In this document: in pieces, positions 45,731-54,488 of the stretch | How positions within the stretch are numbered: position 1 is the stretch's first letter | Layout: each line of letters starts with the position of its first letter | Source: Amphritea atlantica | Lineage (GTDB): Bacteria; Pseudomonadota; Gammaproteobacteria; Pseudomonadales; Balneatricaceae | Direction: 5' to 3' | NCBI RefSeq assembly: GCF_900111095.1 | Contig: NZ_FOGB01000002.1 | Span: 1-64,000 of the forward strand | Length of the DNA: 64,000 nucleotides | Made by a program: the position numbers and the translations under genes | The notes under the pieces: model-generated | What the model saw: the letters and a program-made list of their open reading frames with translations, nothing else | Database searches by the model: none | What the model was told of the DNA's origin: nothing

Positions 45731-46867
45731 TTATAGCGTACGGGCGTTAAGGTAAGCCTGCTCAGAAACCGCATGCCACTTGATCGCCTGCTCGCGGAAC
45801 TTCACGAAAGAATCGAATACTTTCTGCGTCATAGAATCCTTAGCGGCTTCTTCAGTTACAACCTCATCAGACAGCGTTCTGATCTGCTTCAACACATCGT
45901 CAGGGAACGGACGCAGCTCGACACCCTCCTCATTCACCAGTTGCTCCAACGCCCGGTTATTCTTAGCGGTGAAGTCAGCCAGCATATCCTGGTTAGCCAC
46001 CCGGATCGCATTCCGGACGATAACCTGCAGGTCTTCCGGCAGCTTCTCAAAGGCTTCCTTGTTCATAAAGCATTCAAGCGTTGTACCTGGCTCATGCCAG
46101 CCAGGGTAATAGTAGTATTTAGCCGCTTTGTGCAGACCAAACGCCAGATCATTGTAGGGTCCAACCCACTCTGTCGCATCGATGGCACCGGATTGCAACG
46201 ATGGGAAGATCTCGCCGCCTGGCAGCAGCACCGGAGTACCACCGGCACGCTTAAGCACCTCACCACCCAGCCCCGGAATCCGCATTTTCAGACCTTTCAG
46301 ATCGTCAACCGAGTTGATCTCCCGGTTGAACCAGCCGCCCATCTGCACCCCGGTGTTACCGGCCGCACCAGGGATAAGCCCAAACTCCCCATACACCTCT
46401 TCCCACAACTCCATACCGCCGCCATGATAGAGCCAGGAGTTCATCTCCTGCGCCGTCAGACCAAACGGTACCGCAGCAAAGAATTGCGCAGCACGAGATT
46501 TACCCTTCCAGTAATAGGAAGCGCCATGCCCCATTTCCGCGGTTCCCCGGGAAACCGCATCAAAAATTTCCAGCGCGCCCACCAGCTCTTTAGCACCATA
46601 AACTTTCACATGGATACGACCACCGGTCATCTGACCAATCAGGTCAGCCAGATAGTTAGCACCCGTCCCCAGCCCAGGGAAATTCTTCGGCCAGGTGGTT
46701 ACCATTTTCCATTCAATGGTTTCCGGCTTTGTTGCAACGGCCGGTGCGGCAGGTTGCGGTGCTGCCGGTTTACAATCAGCAACCTCTTTTTTCTCTTCGG
46801 TACAGGCTGCCAGGCCAGCAGCAGCAACGCCCAGACCAAGGACTTTGACAATCTCACGACGTTTCAC
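45731..46867 (-). CDS. dctP: TRAP transporter substrate-binding protein, TakP-like, Tat lipoprotein
   Basis: It is predicted to bind an organic acid for the DctQM permease. The 378-residue protein matches the TakP group (alpha-keto acid binders) in WKMVTTWPKNFPGLGTGANYL, GAKELVGALEIFDAVSRGTAEMGHGASYYW and IDATEWVGPYNDLAFGLHKAAKYYYYPGWHEPG. The N-terminus has KRRE, then a hydrophobic stretch and a lipobox ending LAAC (near residue 22). This suggests a Tat-exported lipoprotein; many TakP relatives use Tat. It is divergent from hexR and convergent with dctQM. Ligand identity is inference from family. Confidence 0.88.
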   Translation of the reverse strand: MKRREIVKVLGLGVAAAGLAACTEEKKEVADCKPAAPQPAAPAVATKPETIEWKMVTTWPKNFPGLGTGANYLADLIGQMTGGRIHVKVYGAKELVGALEIFDAVSRGTAEMGHGASYYWKGKSRAAQFFAAVPFGLTAQEMNSWLYHGGGMELWEEVYGEFGLIPGAAGNTGVQMGGWFNREINSVDDLKGLKMRIPGLGGEVLKRAGGTPVLLPGGEIFPSLQSGAIDATEWVGPYNDLAFGLHKAAKYYYYPGWHEPGTTLECFMNKEAFEKLPEDLQVIVRNAIRVANQDMLADFTAKNNRALEQLVNEEGVELRPFPDDVLKQIRTLSDEVVTEEAAKDSMTQKVFDSFVKFREQAIKWHAVSEQAYLNARTL

Positions 46868-47108
46868 AAGGCTTCTCCCTAATCGTCATTTTAGTTATCT
46901 AACTGTCTAACGTTATTGTATTTTTTATCTATAACCCACTGAACATAGCACCAAGTCATAAAGGCTGCAATTTCAAATAGTAAGCACAGCCCCATCGATT
47001 AATCAGCAAAGATAAAATGCAGCAGGATTAAGAGACGCATTTATTCTATTAAGCTGAATTACTGATATACTCTCCTGCGTTACGCCTAACCTGAGAACGG
47101 AAACCAGC

Positions 47109-47990
47109 TTGCAGCCGCTTAATCTTCTTAAATCTATTACTGACGCAAAAACCAGTCTGCGAAAATCAGAGCAGAAAGTTGCCGATTACGTTCTGGAGCA
47201 TCCATCGGATGTCATCCATATGCGTATTGTCGATCTGGCCTCAGAAGCGAATGTCAGTGAGCCGACCGTGGTGCGTTTCTGCCGTGCACTCCACTACGAT
47301 GGATTTCAGGACTTTAAGCTGACCCTCGCTCAGGGGCTTGCCAGCAACGCCAACTTTGAACAGTTCTCACTGAACAGCAAAGATACCGTCAGCGAGTTCA
47401 AGCAAAAGATCTTCGACTCAACCGTAGGCAATATGATGCGGGTGCGGGAGGAGCTTGATGCCAATACCCTGGAAGAAGCGATCAATGCCATCGCCAGCAC
47501 TAACCGGCTGGAACTCTATGGCTTTGGCGCATCCGCCCCGGTGTGTAACGACGCCCAGCATAAGTTTCACCGTCTGAAGATTGCCGCTTCTGCCTACTCT
47601 GATCCGCATATGCAGATGATCTCAGCGACCACCCTGACAGAGCAGGATGTTGTCATCGCGATCTCCCAGACCGGCCGAACCAAAGATCTGCTACATGCGG
47701 TTAAACTGGTTAAAGATGCCGGTGTCACCGTTATCTCGCTCTGCCCCAGCAACACCCCGCTGTCCGACCTGGCCAGTATCGCCATCCATATCGATCTGGA
47801 AGAGGATAAAGACCTCAGTACGCTGATGTCATCCCGGGTGGTTCATCTGGTGGTGATCGATGTTCTCGCAGTGGGAGTCGCGATGAAACTGGGACCAGGC
47901 CTGCTGGACCACCTGAAAACGATCAAGCGCAGCCTGAAAAGTCTGCGTCAGAACGATAAGCGCCTGCCTCTGCGCAAACCAGAAGAATAA
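47109..47990 (+). CDS. hexR: RpiR-family transcriptional regulator HexR
   Basis: This repressor or activator controls central carbon metabolism (Entner-Doudoroff, gluconeogenesis) and responds to KDPG. The 293-residue protein has an N-terminal HTH_6 domain (ADYVLEHPSDV, VSEPTVVRFCRALHYDG) and a SIS domain (about 125-260; LELYGFGASAPVCNDAQHKFHRL, SDPHMQMISA, AISQTGRTKDLLHAVK). The start is TTG at 47109 after ACGGAAA, since the next ATG would cut into the HTH domain. No clear HexR operator was seen in the 240-base region shared with dctP. Confidence 0.87.
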   Translation: MQPLNLLKSITDAKTSLRKSEQKVADYVLEHPSDVIHMRIVDLASEANVSEPTVVRFCRALHYDGFQDFKLTLAQGLASNANFEQFSLNSKDTVSEFKQKIFDSTVGNMMRVREELDANTLEEAINAIASTNRLELYGFGASAPVCNDAQHKFHRLKIAASAYSDPHMQMISATTLTEQDVVIAISQTGRTKDLLHAVKLVKDAGVTVISLCPSNTPLSDLASIAIHIDLEEDKDLSTLMSSRVVHLVVIDVLAVGVAMKLGPGLLDHLKTIKRSLKSLRQNDKRLPLRKPEE

Positions 47991-48198
47991 ATCGCCCGGA
48001 ATTTCCTCTTTTTGTAACATTTTTACGTCACTATCTTCCCCGTTATCGCCGCTTATAAGGCCTTTGACTCATTGAAATTCTCTTTTTTCTGGTATAAAAA
48101 AGAGATTCCCTGTTAATCAGAAATGCGAGGCGGTCTGTTAGCCTGTCAGATTTATGGGCTTTCAGGTGGACTTTACAGAGGGTATAGGAGTACATGCT

Positions 48199-48405
48199 AT
48201 GCTTATACGGAAAGATCAGGATCTGAATGAAATCCAAACAACGGTCTTCGATATCATCGTCGGTATTGAGGAGCAAGAGAAGCAGGCTCAACAAAAACTA
48301 GCCAGCCAGAAAAGCCTGGCAGTCAGACGGGCAATCGAAGAACACAAACAGCGCAAAGAGCTGGAATATCAGATTAACGATGAACTCTGGTTTGATGATA
48401 TCTGA
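48199..48405 (+). CDS. Small acidic protein, PA3496-like
   Basis: This 68-residue protein is preceded by AGGAG. It is charged, with helical heptads (VGIEEQEKQAQQKLASQKSL) and the C-terminal motif RRAIEEHKQRKELEYQINDELWFDD. That tail resembles the PA3496 family (annotated by some databases as envelope-integrity proteins), recalled from memory. No signal peptide. The frame can be extended 15 codons upstream to 48154, but no good ribosome site is there. Confidence 0.6.
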   Translation: MLIRKDQDLNEIQTTVFDIIVGIEEQEKQAQQKLASQKSLAVRRAIEEHKQRKELEYQINDELWFDDI

Positions 48406-48416
48406 AGCCTGACAAT

Positions 48417-48449
48417 AAAAAAGCCTGCCAGATCTGCGCAGGCTTTTTT
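48417..48449. terminator. Bidirectional terminator
   Basis: AAAAAAGCCTGC (48417-48428) pairs with GCAGGCTTTTTT (48438-48449). It ends the small gene on the plus strand and the FMN glutamate-synthase-like gene on the minus strand. Confidence 0.92.
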
Positions 48450-48465
48450 ATTTGCTTTGGCACCA

Positions 48466-49956
48466 CTACATCTCCGGATAAAGAATATCCAGGGGTACCG
48501 AGCGGCCACTGTCGATCACTATCGCGGCATGTTTGCGCTTCAGTTTTCTCGGCTCCGGCACACCGCAGGAGTGCGCAATCATCTCCACTTCATGCACCAG
48601 GTTATCATGGTAGTGAGTCACCCTGACCGCTTTATCCTCCGGCACCAGCCCCCGCTGCAGATCCTTATCATGAGTCGTAATGCCAGTAGGACAGGTGTTT
48701 TTATTACACTGCAGCGCCTGAATGCACCCCAGTGCAAACATAAAGCCCCGTGCGCTGACACAGAAATCAGCGCCCATGCAGAGTGCCGCAGCCACATCAG
48801 TGGGGTTGATACACTTACCCGACGCGATCACCCGGATACGCTCACGCAAGCCATGCATAATCAGCTTGTTCACCAGGATTGGCAGACTCTCCCGTAACGG
48901 CAGCCCGACGCTATCCATCAGCGGCATCGGCGCAGCACCGGTACCACCATCACTGCTGTCCAGGGTAATAAAGTCCGGCGCATGTTCCAGCCCCCGGGCA
49001 ACCACCCGTTCACAAAACTCATCCAGCCAGTCAGTTGAACCCAACACCAGCTTAAAGCCAACCGGCTTCCCGGTAACCTCGCGGATATGGCAGACCAAAT
49101 CCAGCAGATCATCGGCACTATCAACCTCGGGATGGCGGTTCGGGCTGATCGAGGCAACCCCTTCGGGGATACCACGGATGGCGGCGATCTCAGCGGTCAC
49201 TTTTTCACCTGGCAGCATCCCCCCTTTACCAGGCTTAGCCCCCTGACTCAGCTTGATCTCAAACATCCGTACCTGATTATAGGCGGCCTTCTCTCTCAGC
49301 TTATCGTCGCTGAGTAAGCCCTGATTATCACGCATGCCATATTTAGCGGTACCGATCTGGCAAACGATGTCGCAGCCGCCCTCCAGATGGTAGGGCGATA
49401 ATCCCCCCTCGCCGGTATTCATCCAACAGCCCGCTTCACGGGCACCGTTTGACAGCGCCCGTATAGCGGGTTTTGAGATAGCGCCATAACTCATACCGGA
49501 GATATTAAAAAACGATTTAGCATCGTAGGGCTGACGACAATAGGGCCCAATGCGCAGCGGCTGATTTTTAGCTGCATCCTCCTCCAGCGTCGGAAAGGGG
49601 CAGTTGAGGAAATAATAGGTCCCCGGCACCCGCAGATCCCGGGATGAACCAAAGGCGATAGTATTATCGATATTCTTTGCAGCGCGGTAACACCAGCTAC
49701 GTTGCGCCCGGTTGAACGGCATCTCCTCGCGATCCATGGCAAAGAAGTACTGCCGGAAAAACTCCCCCAGATGTTCAAACATATAACGGAAGCGACCAAA
49801 CAACGGATAGTTACGGCGAATGGTCTGTTGGGTCTGATGCTTATCGATCTGATAAATAATCAGTGCGGCAATCAGCCCACCGACGAAGATCAACAGCAGG
49901 ATGCCGCCCAGAATTGCTACGAATTCAATCGCAAAGCTACTGACGGGATCGATCAT
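48466..49956 (-). CDS. Membrane-anchored FMN-binding glutamate synthase-like protein
   Basis: It contains the central FMN and Fe-S synthase domain of GltB-type enzymes, without the glutaminase domain. The 496-residue protein starts with one membrane helix (about 10-34). The catalytic region begins at MSYGAISKPAIRALSNGA and includes GEGGLSPYH, the flavin region KLSQGAKPGKGGMLPGEKV, DSSDGGTGAAP, and the [3Fe-4S] motif C-x5-C-x4-C in CIQALQCNKNTCPTG. Such short forms are widespread and their substrate is unclear. It is not part of the codA operon, which lies 127 bases upstream. Confidence 0.88.
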   Translation of the reverse strand: MIDPVSSFAIEFVAILGGILLLIFVGGLIAALIIYQIDKHQTQQTIRRNYPLFGRFRYMFEHLGEFFRQYFFAMDREEMPFNRAQRSWCYRAAKNIDNTIAFGSSRDLRVPGTYYFLNCPFPTLEEDAAKNQPLRIGPYCRQPYDAKSFFNISGMSYGAISKPAIRALSNGAREAGCWMNTGEGGLSPYHLEGGCDIVCQIGTAKYGMRDNQGLLSDDKLREKAAYNQVRMFEIKLSQGAKPGKGGMLPGEKVTAEIAAIRGIPEGVASISPNRHPEVDSADDLLDLVCHIREVTGKPVGFKLVLGSTDWLDEFCERVVARGLEHAPDFITLDSSDGGTGAAPMPLMDSVGLPLRESLPILVNKLIMHGLRERIRVIASGKCINPTDVAAALCMGADFCVSARGFMFALGCIQALQCNKNTCPTGITTHDKDLQRGLVPEDKAVRVTHYHDNLVHEVEMIAHSCGVPEPRKLKRKHAAIVIDSGRSVPLDILYPEM

Positions 49957-50083
49957 CTTCCTAACTCCTTGAGTATGTTTATCCGCGCATCACAAAAAAT
50001 GCCAGTGCCAATCCTATCCTGTTATTCCGGCATTGCCTACGGTAACAATAATCAAAATGGAGGGTAGATAATCTCAATCAGCG

Positions 50084-51340
50084 TCAGTCAACACCGGTAA
50101 TCCATTGAGGCGTGACCACATAGGCAGGCTCGCGCTGCATAATAACATCGCCATTGCGTACCGATAACAGCACTTCACCCTGACGTCGAATCACCGAATA
50201 GTCATCTTCACCATCAAGCAGAATAAAGCTGCCGGGCTTACCGACGGCGATACCATAGCGATGATCAACATTGAGTGTCCGGGCACTGTTGTCACTGATA
50301 AAGTCCAGCGCTTGACTGAAGTCGGCATAACCCATCATCTGGCAGATATGCAGACCAAAATCGAGGCTGCGCAGCAACTTACCATTTCCCAGTGAGTACC
50401 AGGGATCAAAAATGGAGTCCTCGCCAAAACAGACATTAATACCGGCTTCATTCAATTCTTTCACCCGCGTCAGGCCACGACGCTTGGGATAGCTGTCAAA
50501 GCGCCCCTGCAGATGGATACTTTCAGTGGGACAGGAGACAAAATTAATGCCCGATTTTTTCAGCAGGCGGAACAGCTTTGAACAGTAGGCGTTATCGTAA
50601 GAGCCCATCGCGGTAGTGTGGCTGGCGGTAACTTTCGCCCCCATATTATTGAACAGCGCTTCGGCCGCCAACACTTCAAGAAAGCGAGAGTTCGGGTCAT
50701 CGGTTTCATCACAGTGGACATCCACCAGCCGATCATATTCCTGCGCCAGTCCGATCACCTTCTTCATCGACGCTTCACCCAGCTCACGGGTATATTCGAA
50801 GTGGGGAATCCCCCCCACCACATCGGCACCGATCTGCAACGCCTCCTCCATCAACCCGAGCCCGCCCGGAAAAGAGAGTAAGCCTTCCTGAGGAAATGCC
50901 ACCACCTGAATCTCTATCTTACTGGCCAGCTCATCACGCAAGGCACACAGGGTACGCAATCCCACCAGGCTGGGATCGCTGACATCGGCATGGGTGCGGA
51001 TGTACTGCACGCCGTTCTGCACCAGCAACTCGATAGTTTGCAAAGCCCGGCGGCGGATATCCGCTTCATTAAGCAGCGGTTTACGTTCGCCCCAGCGCTC
51101 GATCCCCTCAAACAGAGTGCCACTCTGATTCCAGTTGGGTTCACCCGCCGTCAGGGCCGCATCCAGATGGATATGGGGTTCTACAAACGGGGCGCAGGCC
51201 AGCTGGCCATCGGCATCAATCTGATCAGCTGTCGCGCTTACCCGGTTGTCCTGTTTGCTGATCGCTGTGAAATATCCATTATCGATCTCCAGGGTATACA
51301 GCGCCGTACTCTGTCGCAGACGAGCGTTGACAATCTCCAT
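50084..51340 (-). CDS. codA: Cytosine deaminase (CodA-like)
   Basis: It deaminates cytosine to uracil; it belongs to the metal-dependent amidohydrolase superfamily. The 418-residue protein aligns well with E. coli CodA: metal ligands in PHIHLD (H56, H58), H209 and E212 in VHCDETDD, H241 in TASHTTAMGSYD, and D308 in CFGEDSIFDPW. In E. coli this last loop is CFGHDDVFDPW. So H312 has become E and D314 has become S, which could change substrate range; E. coli D314 mutants are known to alter activity on cytosine analogues. The neighbours codB and pucR support a pyrimidine role. It is the last gene of the operon. Confidence 0.87.
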   Translation of the reverse strand: MEIVNARLRQSTALYTLEIDNGYFTAISKQDNRVSATADQIDADGQLACAPFVEPHIHLDAALTAGEPNWNQSGTLFEGIERWGERKPLLNEADIRRRALQTIELLVQNGVQYIRTHADVSDPSLVGLRTLCALRDELASKIEIQVVAFPQEGLLSFPGGLGLMEEALQIGADVVGGIPHFEYTRELGEASMKKVIGLAQEYDRLVDVHCDETDDPNSRFLEVLAAEALFNNMGAKVTASHTTAMGSYDNAYCSKLFRLLKKSGINFVSCPTESIHLQGRFDSYPKRRGLTRVKELNEAGINVCFGEDSIFDPWYSLGNGKLLRSLDFGLHICQMMGYADFSQALDFISDNSARTLNVDHRYGIAVGKPGSFILLDGEDDYSVIRRQGEVLLSVRNGDVIMQREPAYVVTPQWITGVD

Positions 51341-51353
51341 AGGTATTCTCGCG

Positions 51354-52571
51354 TTAACTCTCTATATTGTGATGTTGAAACAGAATCTGCTCGATCAATA
51401 ATGCACTTTGCAGATTCAGCCGGGCAAAGGGGTCATTCAGCGGGCAATCGATCAGTTGCTCAATCCGTTTTAACCGGTGACTGAGGGTGTTCCGGTGAAT
51501 TCCCAACGACTCAGCCGCCTGCTGCTGATTGCCAAAATAGTTCATAAACTGGCTCAGGGTCTCCTTGAGCATAGTCGAACGGGGATCACGGGCAAAACAC
51601 AGAGACCCCAGTTGCTGCTGACAAAACTGTGCTAACACACTACGTTGAGGAATGGCATCAAACAACCGGGCAATCCCTAACTGATCATAAAAAAACAATG
51701 CCTGACCCTGCTGCACCGCAAACTGCACCGCATGCCGGGCCTGTTCCGCAGCTTTCGCAATGGTGCTCAGCCCCGGTTGCAGATCACTGACACCGGCAAA
51801 CACCTCAAGATCGGGCTTTAATCGCTCAAGGGCCTGAGTCAACTCATCAGAGAGTGCCGGAGAGTGCGCCGCGGTCGTTGGCCAAATGGCTAACAAGTCC
51901 TGCTCATACTCGAGCACCGGCCAGTCAATCCCCCTGCGCATCAGCAACTCTGTCAGTTGCTCCCCGAGCAGCGCTCGCTCATGGATAAACTTCCACTGAT
52001 CCGCCGGATCATCACGACTCAGACGCTGACTAAAACCTTTCAGCCGCAACGCCAGCACCGCATAGGGCCGGGTATCACTCAACCCAAGATCAGCCGCGCG
52101 CAGATGGATCAGCTCCGGCGTATCCGCATAGCCATTGATCAGGCGGGTGAGGAACAACCGGGTCGACTGACCAATCAGATTATCCTGCACAATGGCGTTA
52201 CTGATTACCTCGGTCACCTGCACCATCGGCAGCGCATAGGGTTGCTCAAACAGCGCAAACCCCAGTTCATTGGCAACTGCTTTGACACTGGCCGGAATCG
52301 AGCGAATGAACTCAGATCCTGTCAGTATCACAATGCCGGCGGCCTTGTGTTCAACCGCCTCACGAATCAGCTGTTGCAGGTTTTGCTCACTGCGCCGCTG
52401 ATTAATGCCGGTAATGAAGATCAGCTCTCCACCCCGCAACCACGGCCCCAGGGTTTCATCTTCCGCCACATAGGGCCAGCGAACTGTTATTTGGCTGCCA
52501 CGCAGCCCCGCGACCAGGCAAATACTCTCAAGGCCTGGCAAACGGGGAATATCAGCACAGAGTATTGGCAT
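51354..52571 (-). CDS. PucR-family transcriptional regulator
   Basis: This 405-residue regulator has an N-terminal purine-catabolism-type PucR domain (about 1-120), a middle region and a C-terminal helix-turn-helix of the PucR type (FGNQQQAAESLGIHRNTLSHRL). It is between codB and codA: its ATG overlaps the codB stop by one base (TAATG), and codA starts 13 bases after its stop. It probably regulates this operon in response to a pyrimidine or purine. Confidence 0.87.
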   Translation of the reverse strand: MPILCADIPRLPGLESICLVAGLRGSQITVRWPYVAEDETLGPWLRGGELIFITGINQRRSEQNLQQLIREAVEHKAAGIVILTGSEFIRSIPASVKAVANELGFALFEQPYALPMVQVTEVISNAIVQDNLIGQSTRLFLTRLINGYADTPELIHLRAADLGLSDTRPYAVLALRLKGFSQRLSRDDPADQWKFIHERALLGEQLTELLMRRGIDWPVLEYEQDLLAIWPTTAAHSPALSDELTQALERLKPDLEVFAGVSDLQPGLSTIAKAAEQARHAVQFAVQQGQALFFYDQLGIARLFDAIPQRSVLAQFCQQQLGSLCFARDPRSTMLKETLSQFMNYFGNQQQAAESLGIHRNTLSHRLKRIEQLIDCPLNDPFARLNLQSALLIEQILFQHHNIES

Positions 52572-53827
52572 TAGCTTTTCACAATATCAGGGGACGAATT
52601 GGCAAACGGCAGCCGCAGCAAAGCGGTGTAGCTGATCACCGCAACCAGCACCCCAACCACCGGCGGCAAAATCGGCGAGCTGTAAGCTGCGAGCGAACCG
52701 ATACCATAGGCCGCCAGCCCCAGCCAGTTGAACGCAGGCAAAGGCTGCGTCGCCAGTTTGGGGTAGTTGCCTTTATGGTTAAAACAGAAGTCAGCCATAA
52801 TCACACCACCAATCGGCGGGATAAAGGTTCCCAGCAAAATAAGGAATGGGATCAGCAGGTTATACATCCCCCCGACGGCCAGCACGGTACCGATGGCGGC
52901 GCCAACAACGGTAACCAGGCGGCGCTTATCGGTGCGCAGCAGATTACAACCCGCCACCGCGAAGTTATAGATGGTATTGTCCTGAGTGGTCCAGATATTC
53001 ATCAGCAGCATCAGCACCGCCAGCACCACAAACCCCTGGGCGATCATCACATCAACAATATCCGCCTGCTGATAGATCATGGTCCCCAGCGCGCCGGTCA
53101 GCACCATCAGACCATTACCAAAGAAGAATGCTGCCAGCGTTGCGATCACGGCAATTTTCGGTGTTTTAGCAAACCGGCTCCAGTTAGTTGCCTGCGTTCC
53201 GCCACTGACGAAGGTACCAATAATCATAGTGACTGCCGCAGCCCAGCTGAGGCTCTCAGTTGGCGACTGCATCATCAGCCCTCCGAAACCACCGATATCG
53301 ATCATCCCGGTATACAGGCTGATGAGAATAAACAGCATCATGGAGGGGACTGCTAACCGGGATAACCAGTCCAGGCCACGGTAACCAATCATGGCGGTAA
53401 TACAGAAGGCCATGCCGAAGCCGATCATCAGGGGCGTTTCAAAGCTGGCAGGCAGTCCGGTGGTTTTAACCAGTACGGTAGATACCGTCGCAGTACCCCA
53501 GGCATACCAGCCGATCTGGGTAAAACCCAGAATAAAATCTGACAATTTACTGCCGATCTCACCAAAGCAGAAGCGCCCCATCAATACCGAATTCAGACCA
53601 CTTTTACAGGCAATATAAGCAAGCGCCGCCGCATAGATGCCGAGCAACAGGTTGCCCAGCATAATCACCAGCATCAGCTCACCGAAAGAAAAGGCCTTAC
53701 CCAGGGTACCGCCAGCCCACATGGTGGCAGTAAAAAAGGTAAAACCGAGCAATAGCACAGATGTAGAGAGCAGGCCTTTACGATCAGTTTCAGGCACTTC
53801 ACTCAGTGGATAATCCGATGGTTCCAT
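52571..53827 (-). CDS. codB: Cytosine permease (CodB-like, NCS1 family)
   Basis: It imports cytosine or a related base. The 418-residue product has 12 predicted membrane helices, the same length as E. coli CodB (419). The start is the ATG of MEPSDYPLSEVPETDRKG, preceded by GGAG at 7 bases; a longer frame to 53887 has no such site. NCS1 marks are LLSTSVLLLGFTFFTATMWAGG and the segment MGRFCFGEIGSKLSDFILGFTQIGWYAWGTA. First gene of codB-pucR-codA. Confidence 0.92.
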   Translation of the reverse strand: MEPSDYPLSEVPETDRKGLLSTSVLLLGFTFFTATMWAGGTLGKAFSFGELMLVIMLGNLLLGIYAAALAYIACKSGLNSVLMGRFCFGEIGSKLSDFILGFTQIGWYAWGTATVSTVLVKTTGLPASFETPLMIGFGMAFCITAMIGYRGLDWLSRLAVPSMMLFILISLYTGMIDIGGFGGLMMQSPTESLSWAAAVTMIIGTFVSGGTQATNWSRFAKTPKIAVIATLAAFFFGNGLMVLTGALGTMIYQQADIVDVMIAQGFVVLAVLMLLMNIWTTQDNTIYNFAVAGCNLLRTDKRRLVTVVGAAIGTVLAVGGMYNLLIPFLILLGTFIPPIGGVIMADFCFNHKGNYPKLATQPLPAFNWLGLAAYGIGSLAAYSSPILPPVVGVLVAVISYTALLRLPFANSSPDIVKS

Positions 53828-54200
53828 ATCAGGCTCCGCTAAACTTTTCAGGTTGATTGAATTTTTTGTACAACCTGTTAGCAGCAAAGCTTATACCACC
53901 CTAAAGTTAAATAGGTAACCAATTTAAGTGCTGTTCCTGCTGAACTTTATTGATTAAAGCTTCACAGTGCACTATGCACAAAAACTATATTTTACGATGA
54001 ACGATGTCCGGATAAGAGCGCATCATTTTCGCGCATTTTGATTGCGATCGCCCTATTTAGCGACAATATCCAGAGGGTTCTGGCAGCAATATTCAAAACC
54101 GGATAACAGATCTGCACAACAAATCTGTTTGATTATTCCGTAGATGGAGCGCCCACATCAAGCCGGGTGAGGCGTTTCATCGCGGCTCACATGGCCTGTG
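53828..54200. other. Upstream region of codB with a candidate operator
   Basis: This interval holds the promoter of the codB operon on the minus strand. A GTGCA-CTA-TGCAC inverted repeat at 53967-53979 is the best operator candidate, possibly for the PucR-family protein. Further on (54000-54200) I see no gene, RNA or repeat with support. Confidence 0.4.
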
Positions 54201-54389
54201 TCAATGTCGGGCTGAATCTGTTTCTTCACTTTTGCTTATCTGCTCGGCAAGCTTCTGATCAAAGCAGTTCACGGCCCTTTGCAGCAGGTACACACCCGAC
54301 AACAACATTCGGCAAAGGCAAGCCTGCCACTGAGCTAAATGACTACGGGACTGAATGTTTAGCAATAACAGACGTCGGCTTTCTGACAT
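54201..54389 (-). CDS. Possible small ORF, 62 residues, with strong ribosome site
   Basis: An ATG at 54387-54389 is preceded by GGGGGAGG with six bases to the start, an excellent Shine-Dalgarno site. The predicted product has a hydrophobic, arginine-bordered N-terminal part (SESRRLLLLNIQSRSHLAQW), then CLCRMLLSGVYLLQRAV and a polar tail. The family is unknown. It lies 99 bases downstream of the SecB-like gene on the same strand. It may be an extra gene of the acx operon or only a chance frame. Confidence 0.3.
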   Translation of the reverse strand: MSESRRLLLLNIQSRSHLAQWQACLCRMLLSGVYLLQRAVNCFDQKLAEQISKSEETDSARH

Positions 54390-54488
54390 TGAGTGCCTCC
54401 CCCGGTCCGATCGACAGAGATAAAAGGGATACCTTCCATGGCCTGTACTTCAGAGCTGTTTCCCACAGACTCTCTGATAACCCGATGG

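Noticed and set aside
45773-46882. Long plus-strand frame (369 codons) inside the TRAP binding protein gene
   Set aside because: It is antisense to a convincing TakP-like protein and has no plausible fold or ribosome site.
46868-47108. HexR operator (TGTAATTWAATTACA type) in the dctP-hexR interval
   Set aside because: A/T-rich segments such as TTGTATTTTTTATC are present, but no palindrome close to the consensus was found.
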